Origin: Actinomycetota bacterium
GTDB taxonomy: Bacteria > Actinomycetota > CADDZG01 > WHSQ01
DNA: 64,000 nt
Direction of reading: 5' to 3'
Assembly (NCBI GenBank): GCA_030446465.1
Contig: JAUJNI010000001.1
Coordinates: 543,859-607,858 of the forward strand
A program made the translations under genes and the position numbers. The notes under the pieces are model-generated. The model did no database searches, had not been told where the DNA came from, and saw only the letters and a list, made by a program, of their open reading frames with translations. Below, piece after piece: positions 25,130-32,311 of this stretch (its first letter is position 1; every line of letters starts with the position of its first letter).

Positions 25130-25650
25130 GCATGGGCAGGAGAGCCCACGACGAGTTCCTCGAGGCCACGCTTCCCGCCCTCGATCTCGTCTACAACCTG
25201 ACACGGCGGTTGGTCGACCCGGACGATGTAGAAGACGTGGTCCAAGAGACCTTCACGCGTGCGTTCGACGCGTGGTCGGCCGGCCGTCCTCCGCGAAAGG
25301 TGGAGCCGTGGCTGGCGACGATCTGCCTCAATACCGGTCGCAGCTTGCTGAGACGGGCATCGACCCGGCGAGAGGTTTCGACCGAGCCCGATCCGACGCT
25401 TGCGGCACGCGACGACGTCGCCGGCGACGCGGTCGGCAATATCCGCAAGGAAGCGGTTCATGCAGCGTTGTGGGAGCTTCCAGAGGAGCAGCGCATCGCG
25501 ATCACCCTTATGGACCTCGACGGGTTCACCGCGTCTCAGGCAGCCAAGATCACGGATTCACCCCGAGGCACCGTGCTTGCGCGCGTGCATCGCGGCCGTA
25601 AGAAGCTCGCACGCATACTCCAGAAAGAGGTGGACCAGGTTGAGACATGA
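25126..25650 (+). CDS. ECF-family RNA polymerase sigma factor
   Basis: 174 residues, an extracytoplasmic-function sigma factor. Region 2 is seen in LVDPDDVEDVVQETFTRAFD and the RPPRKVEPWLATICLNTGRS block; region 4 in ELPEEQRIAITLMDLDGFTA, SQAAKITDSPRGTVLARVHR and GRKKLARIL. It should redirect RNA polymerase to a small set of stress promoters, probably including its own operon. The ATG at 25126 overlaps the stop of the DUF3179 gene. The next gene, overlapping its end, is a membrane anti-sigma factor. Confidence 0.88.
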   Translation: MSMGRRAHDEFLEATLPALDLVYNLTRRLVDPDDVEDVVQETFTRAFDAWSAGRPPRKVEPWLATICLNTGRSLLRRASTRREVSTEPDPTLAARDDVAGDAVGNIRKEAVHAALWELPEEQRIAITLMDLDGFTASQAAKITDSPRGTVLARVHRGRKKLARILQKEVDQVET

Positions 25651-26317
25651 TCCGGAGCGTCACGCCGCTGCTTATCTCGGCGGTCTCTTGAAGGGCGCTC
25701 GGCGCAGGATGTTCGAGCGCCACATCGTGGATTGCGAGGACTGCTGGCGGGAGGTGGATCTCGGCCGCAAGGGCCGGTCCGTCGCCGAGGCGGGTCGGGA
25801 GATGGCACCGCAAGCGCTTCGCGAACGCGTTCGAGCTGCGATCGAAACGGTACGACGCGGGCGCCGCCGCCCCCGCTGGCTCTTTGGAGCAGGGCTAGCC
25901 GCGGTTGTTGCTGTGGCGGTCGTTGCCGCGGTAGCGTTGATGCCGGAACCTGAGCCTCGCGAGATCGAGGCGGTGCTGGCTTCCTTCCGCAGCGGCAACG
26001 TCGGCGCACCGACAGATCCCCTGCTTCCGCCCCGCCTAGAGGAACTGGAGCTGGTCCGTGCGACAGAAACGCGGATCGAGGGTCGCGAAGCCATCGCCCA
26101 CACTTACGTCGACGGATCCGGCGACGAGGTCGTCGTCTACGTTGCCGACGAGGAGTGGCCGGTGGCGGTAGGAGCGGAGCACGACAATTCCGGCGAGACG
26201 TGGTTGGCAGAGAAGGACGACCTCGTCCTCATCTGCCTGAACCAACCGCAGCCGTCATTGGTAGTTGGCGACGACGTCCACGACGTCGAGCTGGCGGCGT
26301 ACAGCCTGCGTCCGTAA
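25640..26317 (+). CDS. Zinc-finger anti-sigma factor, membrane-anchored
   Basis: About 225 residues from a TTG at 25640 that follows GAAAGAGG and overlaps the sigma gene. The N-terminal domain holds a zinc-type anti-sigma motif (RRRMFERHIVDCEDCWREVD, with His and CxxC). A membrane helix follows at about residues 76-95 (LFGAGLAAVVAVAVVAAVAL), and the outer domain of about 125 residues is a predicted sensor with no known fold. It would hold the ECF sigma factor inactive until a signal outside the membrane releases it; the redox neighbours suggest thiol or envelope stress. Confidence 0.78.
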   Translation: MRHDPERHAAAYLGGLLKGARRRMFERHIVDCEDCWREVDLGRKGRSVAEAGREMAPQALRERVRAAIETVRRGRRRPRWLFGAGLAAVVAVAVVAAVALMPEPEPREIEAVLASFRSGNVGAPTDPLLPPRLEELELVRATETRIEGREAIAHTYVDGSGDEVVVYVADEEWPVAVGAEHDNSGETWLAEKDDLVLICLNQPQPSLVVGDDVHDVELAAYSLRP

Positions 26318-26327
26318 ACGAAGCTGG

Positions 26328-26519
26328 GTGCCTCAGGTCGTCGAGCTCCTGCTTCCGCGCAGCAACAGCGCCGTACTCCTCCAGCTGAACCTGTCGGTGG
26401 TCGTCGCGATCGCGGTTGTAGTTGGCCTGTCCCGCACGGACAGATCGGACTCAGCATGGTTCCCGGCAGGCATCAGCTGCCTGTGGATAGCGTTCATGGC
26501 ATTCCGCACGCTCCATTGA
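26328..26519 (+). CDS. Small two-helix membrane protein
   Basis: 63 residues from a GTG at 26328. Two hydrophobic segments (VLLQLNLSVVVAIAVVVGLS and FPAGISCLWIAFMAFRTL) are joined by a short charged loop. There is no clear ribosome site, and the family is not recognised. It may be a short membrane peptide or a remnant. Confidence 0.35.
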   Translation: MPQVVELLLPRSNSAVLLQLNLSVVVAIAVVVGLSRTDRSDSAWFPAGISCLWIAFMAFRTLH

Positions 26520-26600
26520 GCGCAATCACCAGACGAGGTGTTGCGTCCTAGATAGCAGAAGCAGTCGAAGAAGAAGAAGTCGACAGTGGAGGTGTTCGGG

Positions 26601-27185
26601 ATGGCAGTTGCAACGGTAGACCGTAGTTTGGTCCGAGAACGACCCGACATAGGCGCGGCCGTGCGCACGGGGGCAGTGTGGGGAATCATCGCTGCGGCTG
26701 TGATGGCTATGTTGGCGATGATCGCAGGAGCCACCTACCTCGGTAGCGGCTTCTTTACGCCGATGTACCACATCGCTTCGTCGGTGATCGCGCCCGACGC
26801 CATGATGACCTCGGTGCAGAAGGCGACGGAGGGCGAGACGATGTTCTACTTCACCGGCGGTTCGGCCGCTGTAGGCATGATGGTTCACTTCATGACCGGC
26901 GCTATCTACGGCGTGATATTCGCCCTCATAGCCCGAGCCCTGCGCGTGTCCGGTGGTGCTGCGATCGCCGCGGGCGCAGCGTTCGGTATCGCCGTCCTTC
27001 TTTTCAGCAGCTTTGTGGCTCTTCCGGCCGCCGCCGCGCTGTTCGGCGGTGGAGAGCCGATCGCCGACATGCCGAAGCTGGTGGGTTGGCCGACCTTTAC
27101 CATCGAACACGTGATGTACGGGATGGTGCTGGGGGCGGGGTGGCTCTTGTTCACCCGTCGCAACCAGCCTGCGGAAAGGACGTGA
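26601..27185 (+). CDS. Multi-pass membrane protein, unknown family
   Basis: 194 residues from the ATG at 26601, about 10 bases after GGAGGTG. Four to five helices are predicted: AVWGIIAAAVMAMLAMIAGA, MVHFMTGAIYGVIFALIARA, AAIAAGAAFGIAVLLFSSF and VMYGMVLGAGWLLFTRR. His residues in MYHIASSV, MVHFMTG and IEHVMYG are regularly placed in helices. The style (HxMxGxxYG near helix starts) is shared with proteins at 10345, 30300 and 34066, suggesting a family expanded in this island. No function is known to me. Confidence 0.6.
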   Translation: MAVATVDRSLVRERPDIGAAVRTGAVWGIIAAAVMAMLAMIAGATYLGSGFFTPMYHIASSVIAPDAMMTSVQKATEGETMFYFTGGSAAVGMMVHFMTGAIYGVIFALIARALRVSGGAAIAAGAAFGIAVLLFSSFVALPAAAALFGGGEPIADMPKLVGWPTFTIEHVMYGMVLGAGWLLFTRRNQPAERT

Positions 27186-27272
27186 GCTGAGCCGAGTACG
27201 CCTGAAGCGACAGACAGTTCACGTGGCTGCGCCGCGCGAGCCTTCGAAGAGAGCCGCTCCGGAGAAACGTTG

Positions 27273-27437
27273 ATGACGTATTCGGGGAGCCGTGGTTTGC
27301 GTGGCTGGCTCCGAACGGTGTTCGCCGTGCGGCCCACATTCAACCGCCTCGTGACAGAGCACCTCGATCAAGGACAGCAGATGGCGGAGAAGCGCGCGAA
27401 GCGATCGCGTGTCCACCGGCGGTCGTCCCAGAGCTAG
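27273..27437 (+). CDS. Possible 54-residue basic protein
   Basis: Starts at the ATG at 27273, about eight bases after GGAGAAA. The product is Arg/Lys-rich (RGLRGWLRTVFAVRPTFNRL, then EKRAKRSRVHRRSS) with no known motif. It could bind nucleic acid or simply be a random frame; the good ribosome site is the only support. Confidence 0.3.
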   Translation: MTYSGSRGLRGWLRTVFAVRPTFNRLVTEHLDQGQQMAEKRAKRSRVHRRSSQS

Positions 27438-27551
27438 CCGAAGACTACTCACACCGCCTGAACTGTTCCGCAGCGAACGATCTCTGGGACGCGGTCGGCT
27501 GGGTGGGTAAACCCAGGCAGAAGAGTGGCCATACATCAAGGAGGTTCACAA

Positions 27552-27848
27552 ATGATGACAGCGACTTGGAACGGCGAGGTGATCGCTGAGAGCGACGACA
27601 TCGTGTACGTGGAAGGCAATCCCTATTTCCCGCGCGAGTCACTCAAGGAGGGTGCGTTCGAGGAATCGAGCCACCAGTCAATGTGTCCATGGAAGGGGAT
27701 GGCGAATTACCTCGACGTTGTGATCTACGGGAAGCGCAATGAGAACGCTGCATGGTACTACCCGAATCCGTCCGTCCTCGCGCGAAAGATCAAGGGGCGC
27801 GTCGCATTCTGGAAGGGCGTCGAAGTAAAAGACGCGCAGGCAGCGTGA
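27552..27848 (+). CDS. DUF427-family protein
   Basis: 98 residues with the DUF427 fold signature: TATWNGEVIAESDDIVYVEG, YFPRESL, SMCPWKGMANYLDVVIYGK, and AWYYPNPSVLARKIKGRVAF with WKGVEV near the end. DUF427 proteins are small beta-rich proteins of unknown role. The Cys of CPWKG is a family feature. The start follows GGAGGTTCACAA. The stop overlaps the GTG of the thioredoxin gene (GTGA), so the two are coupled and may act together. Confidence 0.85.
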   Translation: MMTATWNGEVIAESDDIVYVEGNPYFPRESLKEGAFEESSHQSMCPWKGMANYLDVVIYGKRNENAAWYYPNPSVLARKIKGRVAFWKGVEVKDAQAA

Positions 27849-28261
27849 TCGAAGAGGTTACGACGGAGACATTCACCGAACGGGTCGGGCGCTCGGACGT
27901 TCCCGTCGTGGTGGATTTCTACGCCGACTGGTGCCAACCATGTCGACAGATCGCGCCCGCCCTGGAGACTCTCTCGCGGCAGCACGACGGACTCGTGCGG
28001 TTCATGAAGGTGAACATCGACCAACAACCGGAGCTAGCCGCCGCGTATCGCGTTTCGTCTATCCCTGCGGTGTTGCGCTTCGACTCGGGGGTTCCCACTG
28101 CGTGGAGCCTCGGCCCGAAGCCGGGTTACCTGCTGGAGAAAGAGCTCAAGCTGGGTCGTGCCCCGAAAAGATCCTCGGTAGGGGAGTCGGATGGGGAAAC
28201 GGAACCACGGCAAACGCGTGGATTCATCGGCGCCGTGAGGTCTTGGTGGGGATCGCAGTGA
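27845..28261 (+). CDS. Thioredoxin with CQPC active site
   Basis: 138 residues, a cytoplasmic thioredoxin. The active site reads VVVDFYADWCQPCRQIAPAL; Gln replaces the usual Gly of CGPC, which should shift the redox potential. Other family marks are VRFMKVNIDQQPELAAAYRV and the cis-Pro loop SSIPAVLRFDSG. After the fold there is an extra basic/polar tail of about 35 residues ending RSWWGSQ, absent from ordinary thioredoxins. It is translated together with the DUF427 protein. It could reduce the Sec/Cys proteins of the island, but no sequence evidence ties them directly. Confidence 0.85.
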   Translation: MIEEVTTETFTERVGRSDVPVVVDFYADWCQPCRQIAPALETLSRQHDGLVRFMKVNIDQQPELAAAYRVSSIPAVLRFDSGVPTAWSLGPKPGYLLEKELKLGRAPKRSSVGESDGETEPRQTRGFIGAVRSWWGSQ

Positions 28262-28329
28262 GTATCCACTAAGGCGGCGGTCGTCGTCATCGTCGGGATG
28301 CTGGGGTTGCAGGCGGCAGGCGTCTCGAC

Positions 28330-29094
28330 CTAGCTCGACCCCCGTCGGCCCCGCGATCTCAACAGCTGTCGGGTCCGCAACGCGTCCCACGGGCCACCAG
28401 CTTGACGGGAGGGTTCAGGCTCGAGGGGTGAGTCCCCCGTCAGGCGCGCAACTCCTGGTTCGTCGAGGATCTCGACCTGGCCGTAGCCGATAGCGACGAC
28501 GCCGAGTCGCTCGAACTCCTTGAGAACCTGGTTCACCGGCGCGCGGCTCGCTCCCAGCATCGCCGCGCAGGTGTCCTGCGAGAAAGCGAAAACGCCGTCG
28601 CGGCTTTCGTGGAGGAGGAGCCTCGCGACCTGCTCCCTAAGGCTGCTCCCCAACATCTCAACGATGCGTCCCTGTACGCGAGCCACCCGACCTGCAAGCT
28701 TTCCGGCCCAACGAAGGAGAAACTTCGGGTTTCCTGCAATGACGCGAGCGAAGTCTGGCGCTGCCATGAAGAGGCACGAACCTTCCGTCACCGCCTTTGC
28801 TGTGTACGGTGCAGGCTCTTCCAGCATCAACGGGATCTCCCCGAAGCATTGGAGGGGGCCCAATAGCTCTATGACTCCAGCGGCCGGCGTGGCGCCGGCC
28901 AGGAGCTCGACCCACCCGTTCTTGATGATCCAGACGCCGTCGGGTACCGAACCGCGGTCGAAGAGGACTTCCCCAGGGTTGAAGCTACAGTCCTGCAGCA
29001 TCGGAGCGAGTGCTTCGACTTCAGCCGGCGAGAACAAGGCAGCTTCGGACCTGCCGAGGTGTTTTGCAACCCATCTAGCGTCTTCGTAGGTCAC
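28330..29094 (-). CDS. CRP/FNR-family transcription regulator
   Basis: 254 residues: a cyclic-nucleotide-binding-type beta barrel (about 30-125; PGEVLFDRGSVPDGVWIIKN, CFGEIPLMLEEPAPYTAKAV), a long dimer helix, and a C-terminal winged helix (FSQDTCAAMLGASRAPVNQV, then VLKEFERLGVVAIGYGQVEI). It lacks the N-terminal Cys set of FNR, so an Fe-S oxygen sensor is unlikely. The first residues WVAKHLGRSE match the second CRP-like protein encoded divergently at 29382, so the two are paralogues separated by a shared control region of about 290 bp. Confidence 0.85.
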   Translation of the reverse strand: MTYEDARWVAKHLGRSEAALFSPAEVEALAPMLQDCSFNPGEVLFDRGSVPDGVWIIKNGWVELLAGATPAAGVIELLGPLQCFGEIPLMLEEPAPYTAKAVTEGSCLFMAAPDFARVIAGNPKFLLRWAGKLAGRVARVQGRIVEMLGSSLREQVARLLLHESRDGVFAFSQDTCAAMLGASRAPVNQVLKEFERLGVVAIGYGQVEILDEPGVARLTGDSPLEPEPSRQAGGPWDALRTRQLLRSRGRRGSS

Positions 29095-29381
29095 AGCGTG
29101 CCTCCATGCGCAGAGTCGGATGCGGCCGGAATGCTCCTCCAGGTGAGCTTAGCCCCTGGACGTTGAGGCGGATGGTCAACCGTGGAGGACGCGGAATCAC
29201 AACGCTCTTCGGCGCTCAGCGCGACGGAGCCGTCAGTTTCCGACCTGAAGCCTGCAGTGGCGATCCGATGCTCCACCTCCGAGCGGGGTCTGACGCGCGG
29301 TGCCGAATGTCATCTGGCGAACACTCCGCGTGCGTCGTCGGTACTGGTGGGCAAGCATGGCCTTAACGAAGGGAGAACGCC

Positions 29382-30068
29382 ATCGATGCGAACCGCGATG
29401 CGGGTTGGCTCGCTCGCCACTTAGGACGAAGCGAGGATCCACCGTTCAAGCGCGACGAACTGGCCGCGATGGACGAGGTCGTTGAAGAACGGGAGCTCGA
29501 ACAGGGAACCGTGCTTTTCCGGTTGGGTACGCGCCCTCGCGGCGTCTGGCTGATCGTGAGCGGATGGGTCGAACTGGTCGCGGCATCGATGGGGCGCAAG
29601 GAGATAATCGCTACGATTGGGTCCGAGCAGTGCGTCGGCGACGGGATCCTGCTTCAGCGCAGCGTCGCCCCCTACACCGCCACTGTCCTGATGCCAGGCT
29701 CGGCAGGATTCATAAGTGCGGCACGGTTCACGCGATTGATCGCGGATGACGCTGAGATCGCGCGTCGATGGGCGGCGAAGCTTGCAGCGGCGACGGCGCG
29801 AGCCCAAGGCCGAGTCGTGGAGCTTCTGGGCGAAAACCTCCAGCAACAGGTCGCGAGGGTCCTTCTGCACGAGGGTTTCAACGGAACCTTTCCCTTCCCG
29901 CAAGACGTCTGTGCAGGACTCCTCGGTGCGAGTCGGCCTGCCGTGAATCAGGTCCTCAAGGACCTCGAGGCGCGGTCTCTGATCCGGCTGTCCTATGGCC
30001 GGATCGAGGTTCTCGAGAAGGCGCGCGTCGTGCAGCTCGCTCAAAGCGTCAGGTCCGGAACGCATTGA
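29382..30068 (+). CDS. CRP/FNR-family regulator, apparent ATC start
   Basis: A CRP-type regulator with sensor barrel (ELEQGTVLFRLGTRPRGVWL, CVGDGILLQRSVAPYTATVL), dimer helix and winged helix (FPFPQDVCAGLLGASRPAVN, then QVLKDLEARSLIRLSYGRIE). The first ATG in frame (29469) would cut away the start of the barrel. The frame is open back to 29364, and the stretch DAGWLARHLGRSED matches the N-terminus of the paralogue at 29094. Six bases after a strong GAAGGGAG box the frame has ATC at 29382, which either is a rare non-AUG start or hides a miscalled ATG. No FNR-type Cys cluster is present. Confidence 0.78.
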   Translation: MDANRDAGWLARHLGRSEDPPFKRDELAAMDEVVEERELEQGTVLFRLGTRPRGVWLIVSGWVELVAASMGRKEIIATIGSEQCVGDGILLQRSVAPYTATVLMPGSAGFISAARFTRLIADDAEIARRWAAKLAAATARAQGRVVELLGENLQQQVARVLLHEGFNGTFPFPQDVCAGLLGASRPAVNQVLKDLEARSLIRLSYGRIEVLEKARVVQLAQSVRSGTH

Positions 30069-30098
30069 ACAAAGCCCATCTGAAGAAAGAGGAGAGAC

Positions 30099-30250
30099 AT
30101 GTCTGCACAGACCCGGAGCCCGTGCCCCTCGGCACCAACTATGCCAGCGTCATCGAATTCGATGTTCCGATCGTTGTGCAGTACACCCGGCTCGACTCAC
30201 GTCAGGCAGAGAACGCCCTGCTGACGACGATCGCTTACAGCGACAACTGA
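30099..30250 (+). pseudogene. Small protein remnant, frameshifted
   Basis: The ATG at 30099 follows AGAGGAGAGAC and gives MSAQTRSP, then the frame is lost. A second frame, from about the GTG at 30122, reads VPLGTNYASVIEFDVPIVVQ and ends at 30250 with NALLTTIAYSDN. One missing or extra base near 30115 would join them into a protein of about 50 residues. I do not know the family. Confidence 0.4.
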
Positions 30251-30299
30251 CAAAGAGGACAGAGGCGGCGCGATGGCGCCGGAGTAGGAAGGAGAACCG

Positions 30300-30752
30300 A
30301 TGAATCAGATCGGAACGCTGGCAGGATCGATCGGCCGCGGCCTGTTCGCCGGAGCATTCGGTACCGCGGTGATGACCGTCTCGAGCACAGTCGAGATGAA
30401 GATGCGGGGGCGGGAGGGAAGTTCCGCTCCGGCCGACGCGGCGGGCAAGGTTTTGGGCGTGGAGCCGACAGATGACGCGGGCAAAGAACGCTTCTCGAAC
30501 TTCGTGCACTTCGGCTATGGCACCGGCTGGGGAGCCATGCGCGGGCTGATCGGCTTCCTCGGCCTCAGCGGTCCCGCCGCTGCCGCGGCGCACCTCGGCG
30601 CGGTGTGGGGGAGCGAGATGGTGATGCTTCCGGCGCTCAATGTTGCTCCCCCGGCCACCAAGTGGGGGACCAAAGAGGTCGGGATCGACTGGTTCCACCA
30701 TGCGGTCTATGCAGCCGCCACGTCACTGGCATATGAGTGGCTGGATCGATGA
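30300..30752 (+). CDS. Membrane protein, paralogue of the broken gene at 13844
   Basis: 150 residues with about four helices. The start GSIGRGLFAGAFGTAVMTVS, the polar segment REGSSAPADAAGKVLGVEP and the third helix FGYGTGWGAMRGLIGFLG match the plan of the protein at 13844-14360, including the APAD motif. YagU/DUF1440-type membrane proteins look similar. ATG at 30300 follows GGAAGGAGAACCG. Its stop overlaps the next start (ATGA), and it leads an operon with the VKOR-like protein and the SDR. Confidence 0.7.
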   Translation: MNQIGTLAGSIGRGLFAGAFGTAVMTVSSTVEMKMRGREGSSAPADAAGKVLGVEPTDDAGKERFSNFVHFGYGTGWGAMRGLIGFLGLSGPAAAAAHLGAVWGSEMVMLPALNVAPPATKWGTKEVGIDWFHHAVYAAATSLAYEWLDR

Positions 30753-31291
30753 TCTTCCGCGACTCGACCCCAGAAGCCAGACGTCTCAGCGACTACCTCC
30801 GCGAGGGTTCAGATCGCTTCCTGAACGCGCGACGCCGGGTGACGGGGCTGTACCTGGCGGGCAGCGCCGCATTCGGTGTCGTAGCGCTCTACCAGATGGG
30901 CCTCATCAAGCGGGTTCCAGAACCGCGCCTGCCGTTCCTGGATGCCGACCGTGTCGACGCGTCCGGTGAGGCTTTCACGACGTTGCGGATGCCGGACGCG
31001 GTGCTGGGGCTGCTCAGCTATGCCGCGACGTTGACGTTGATTACGAGCGGCGGCAAAGATCGAGTCTCAACCCACCCCTGGCTTCCTGTTGCTGCGGCTG
31101 CCAAGGTCCTGCTAGACGCCGCGTCCGGAGGCGTCCTGACCGCTGAACAAGCCGTTAAACACCGTGCCTTCTGCTCTTGGTGTCTGGGAGCAGCCGCGGC
31201 ATCCGTTGTTGCTCTGCCGGCCGTGCTGCCTGAGGCCTCGGCAGCGGCGCGCTCACTCATCAGTAACCGGCCTGGAGGGAGAAGCCGATGA
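30749..31291 (+). CDS. VKOR-like membrane thiol oxidoreductase
   Basis: 180 residues, about four membrane helices. The last-but-one helix contains HRAFCSWCLGAAAASVVALP, a CxWC pair in the position used by vitamin K epoxide reductase-family proteins, which pass electrons between quinones and disulfides. Upstream there is a non-canonical loop rather than the usual conserved loop Cys pair, so it may be a simplified member. The ATG at 30749 overlaps the previous stop, and its end overlaps the SDR start, so three genes are coupled. A bacterial VKOR would support disulfide formation outside the membrane, balancing the CcdA/TlpA reducing pair in the same island. Confidence 0.65.
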   Translation: MIFRDSTPEARRLSDYLREGSDRFLNARRRVTGLYLAGSAAFGVVALYQMGLIKRVPEPRLPFLDADRVDASGEAFTTLRMPDAVLGLLSYAATLTLITSGGKDRVSTHPWLPVAAAAKVLLDAASGGVLTAEQAVKHRAFCSWCLGAAAASVVALPAVLPEASAAARSLISNRPGGRSR

Positions 31292-32307
31292 GCACCGGAT
31301 CAGGAAACGACAAGCCTCGGGTCGTGGTCGTCACCGGCGCTTCGGCCGGCCTCGGTCGCGCTATCGCAAGAGCGTTCGCTGAGGATGGCGCCGACGTAGC
31401 TGTGTTGGGGCGCGATGCCGATCGACTCAAGTCGGCGCGTGCGGAGATCGAGTCGCTCGGACGCCGTGCCTTCGACGCGGTCGTGGACGTGGCGGACCAC
31501 CAGGCGGTCGAGGACGCAGCTGCGGCGGCCGAGCAGGAGCTGGGCGACATTGACGTGTGGGTCAATAACGCGATGGTGTCGGTATTTGCCCCGGTCGTGG
31601 ATATCTCGCCTGAAGACTTCGCCCGCGTGACCGACGTGACCTATCTCGGCTATGTGTACGGAACGATGGCCGCGTTGCGCAGGATGCGCAGTCGGAACCG
31701 CGGCGTCATCGTTCAGATAGGTTCCGCCCTGGCTCACCGCGCGATCCCACTCCAATCGGCGTACTGCGGCGCGAAGCATGCGATCGAGGGCTTCACCGAG
31801 TCTCTGCGCTGCGAGCTGCTCCACGAGAAGAGCGACGTGCGGGTGACCATGGTCCACATGCCTGCTCTCAACACGCCCCAGTGCCACTGGGTCAAGACGG
31901 ACCTCGACAAGCACCCTCAACCGCTTCCTCCGATCTTCGATCCGCATGCGGCGGCTCGAGCCGCGGTGTATGCCGCGGCGAAGCCGCGCCGCGAGTACTG
32001 GTTCACTGCCGCTACGGCGCGAGCGATCCTGGCCAACCGCGTTGTACCGGGCTTGTTGGACCGCTACCTCGGCCGCTACGGCATCGATTCTCAGAAGGCA
32101 GACCGTCCGATCGAGCCGGATCGCCCCGGCAACCTGTACGACTCTGTGGCGGGAGATTTCGGCGCCAAAGGCGAGTTCACGTCACAGGAGAAGTCTCGCA
32201 GCGTGCAGTGGTGGACGACGGTTCACAGAGGCGCGTTAGCCGCAGCGGGAGCAGCGGCCGTTGCGTCGATCGCTGGATGGCGCGGGTTGAGCGACCGCGC
32301 TCGCTAA
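31288..32307 (+). CDS. Short-chain dehydrogenase/reductase with long C-terminal part
   Basis: 339 residues. The N-terminal 250 residues are a classical SDR: VVVVTGASAGLGRAIARAF binds the nucleotide (TGxxxGxG), VWVNNAMVS replaces NNAG, and the catalytic residues are in VIVQIGSALAHRA (Ser) and SAYCGAKHAIEGF (YxxxK). Asp/Arg preference after the second strand (LGRDADRL) suggests NADP. The last 90 residues extend beyond the usual length and end in a hydrophobic segment (HRGALAAAGAAAVASIAGW), a possible membrane tether. It is coupled to the VKOR-like gene and precedes the GH15 gene by a few bases. Substrate unknown. Confidence 0.87.
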   Translation: MSTGSGNDKPRVVVVTGASAGLGRAIARAFAEDGADVAVLGRDADRLKSARAEIESLGRRAFDAVVDVADHQAVEDAAAAAEQELGDIDVWVNNAMVSVFAPVVDISPEDFARVTDVTYLGYVYGTMAALRRMRSRNRGVIVQIGSALAHRAIPLQSAYCGAKHAIEGFTESLRCELLHEKSDVRVTMVHMPALNTPQCHWVKTDLDKHPQPLPPIFDPHAAARAAVYAAAKPRREYWFTAATARAILANRVVPGLLDRYLGRYGIDSQKADRPIEPDRPGNLYDSVAGDFGAKGEFTSQEKSRSVQWWTTVHRGALAAAGAAAVASIAGWRGLSDRAR

Positions 32308-32311
32308 AGCG

